Source: Halosolutus gelatinilyticus | Lineage (GTDB): Archaea; Halobacteriota; Halobacteria; Halobacteriales; Natrialbaceae | Reading direction: 5' to 3' | DNA: 64,000 nucleotides | Assembly: GCF_023028105.1 (NCBI RefSeq) | Contig: NZ_CP095492.1 | Span: forward strand, 124,001-188,000 | In this document: positions 63,878 through 64,000 of the stretch, piece after piece | How positions within the stretch are numbered: position 1 is the first letter of the stretch | Layout of the letters: every line of letters starts with the position of its first letter | Translations under genes and position numbers: made by a program | Notes under the pieces: generated by a model | Seen by the model: only the letters and a program-made list of their open reading frames with translations | Database searches by the model: none | Told to the model about the DNA's origin: nothing

Positions 63878-64000
63878 TTACAGCAGGTACGGCGAGGCGA
63901 CCCAGAGGAGGCACAGCGCCGTCGGGATGGCCGCGACGTAGTACGACTCGCGGCGGGTGACGTCGCTGATGTGCTCGACGACGGTCGCCCAGATGTGCCC
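63878..64000 (-). CDS. C-terminus of a membrane protein (5' end outside window)
   Basis: The last 40 residues of a minus-strand protein read ISDVTRRESYYVAAIPTALC then LLWVASPYLL, a hydrophobic final helix ending at a TAA. The rest lies beyond the window edge, so the family cannot be named. Confidence 0.55.
   Translation of the reverse strand, partial: GHIWATVVEHISDVTRRESYYVAAIPTALCLLWVASPYLL

Noticed and set aside
1-64000. CRISPR arrays, tRNA or rRNA genes
   Set aside because: No regularly spaced repeat-spacer array and no cloverleaf or rRNA-like segment was recognised in reading the sequence; the 9-bp arrays have no spacers.

Overview
The window is haloarchaeal (class Halobacteria). It has high GC, very acidic proteins with Asp/Glu-rich surfaces, Tat signal peptides on every exported protein I recognise, A/T-rich TATA boxes about 25-30 bases ahead of start codons (many transcripts look leaderless), and a haloarchaea-specific HalOD1 domain gene. 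The genus cannot be fixed from the sequence. A ParA-type partition locus, many decayed genes and a transposase remnant suggest a plasmid, megaplasmid or plasmid-derived accessory island.

Most intact genes look like carbohydrate catabolism, probably of a sulfated, deoxyhexose- or pentose-containing glycan. 1-14.8 kb holds a Dpp/Opp-type ABC importer (permease and Tat lipoprotein), a GH51 arabinofuranosidase, a sulfatase, an enolase-superfamily sugar-acid dehydratase, two SDR dehydrogenases, an IclR regulator, and a second sulfatase beside a SUMF1-like formylglycine-generating enzyme. 14.8-19 kb is gene-poor and carries ParA plus a small acidic partner, flanked by 9-bp phased repeats. 19-33.3 kb has an FAH-family hydrolase, a ceramidase-like protein coupled to a mutarotase-like protein, a double amidohydrolase, a Tat beta-helix protein, a flavin reductase, an epimerase, a TIM-barrel isomerase, a sulfatase and an MDR dehydrogenase. 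33.7-48.6 kb has a Tat dimethylformamidase-like protein, two aminotransferases, three Gfo/Idh/MocA oxidoreductases, an arylsulfotransferase-like propeller, an amidohydrolase, an isomerase, RidA and a PIG-L deacetylase. 49.6-64 kb has a second beta-helix protein, a second IclR regulator, two more Gfo/Idh/MocA proteins, an MDR dehydrogenase, two sulfatases, a luciferase-like oxidoreductase and a frameshifted ceramidase-like gene.

How the genes may work together (inference): oligosaccharides enter through the ABC importer. Five sulfatases, none with a signal peptide, desulfate them in the cytoplasm after activation by the single FGE. Released sugars then pass through SDR, lactonase-like amidohydrolase, dehydratase and FAH-hydrolase steps, the enzyme classes of the non-phosphorylative diketo-hydrolase route. 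The Gfo/Idh, isomerase and epimerase genes would handle modified sugars.

The most striking signal is not a gene. Two palindromic motifs recur in the intergenic DNA: 'a' (TTAC, 12 bases, TTGTAA core; five copies) and 'b' (YGTTTTC-N5-GAAAACG; twelve copies, some degenerate). Each of the four loci with motif a has motif b on both sides, and the left b-to-a distance is 125-127 bp at three of the four. One perfect motif b overlaps the promoter of the second IclR gene. This looks like an undescribed looping control system for the sugar regulon. About fourteen gene remnants with frameshifts, internal stops or deletions lie between the intact genes.
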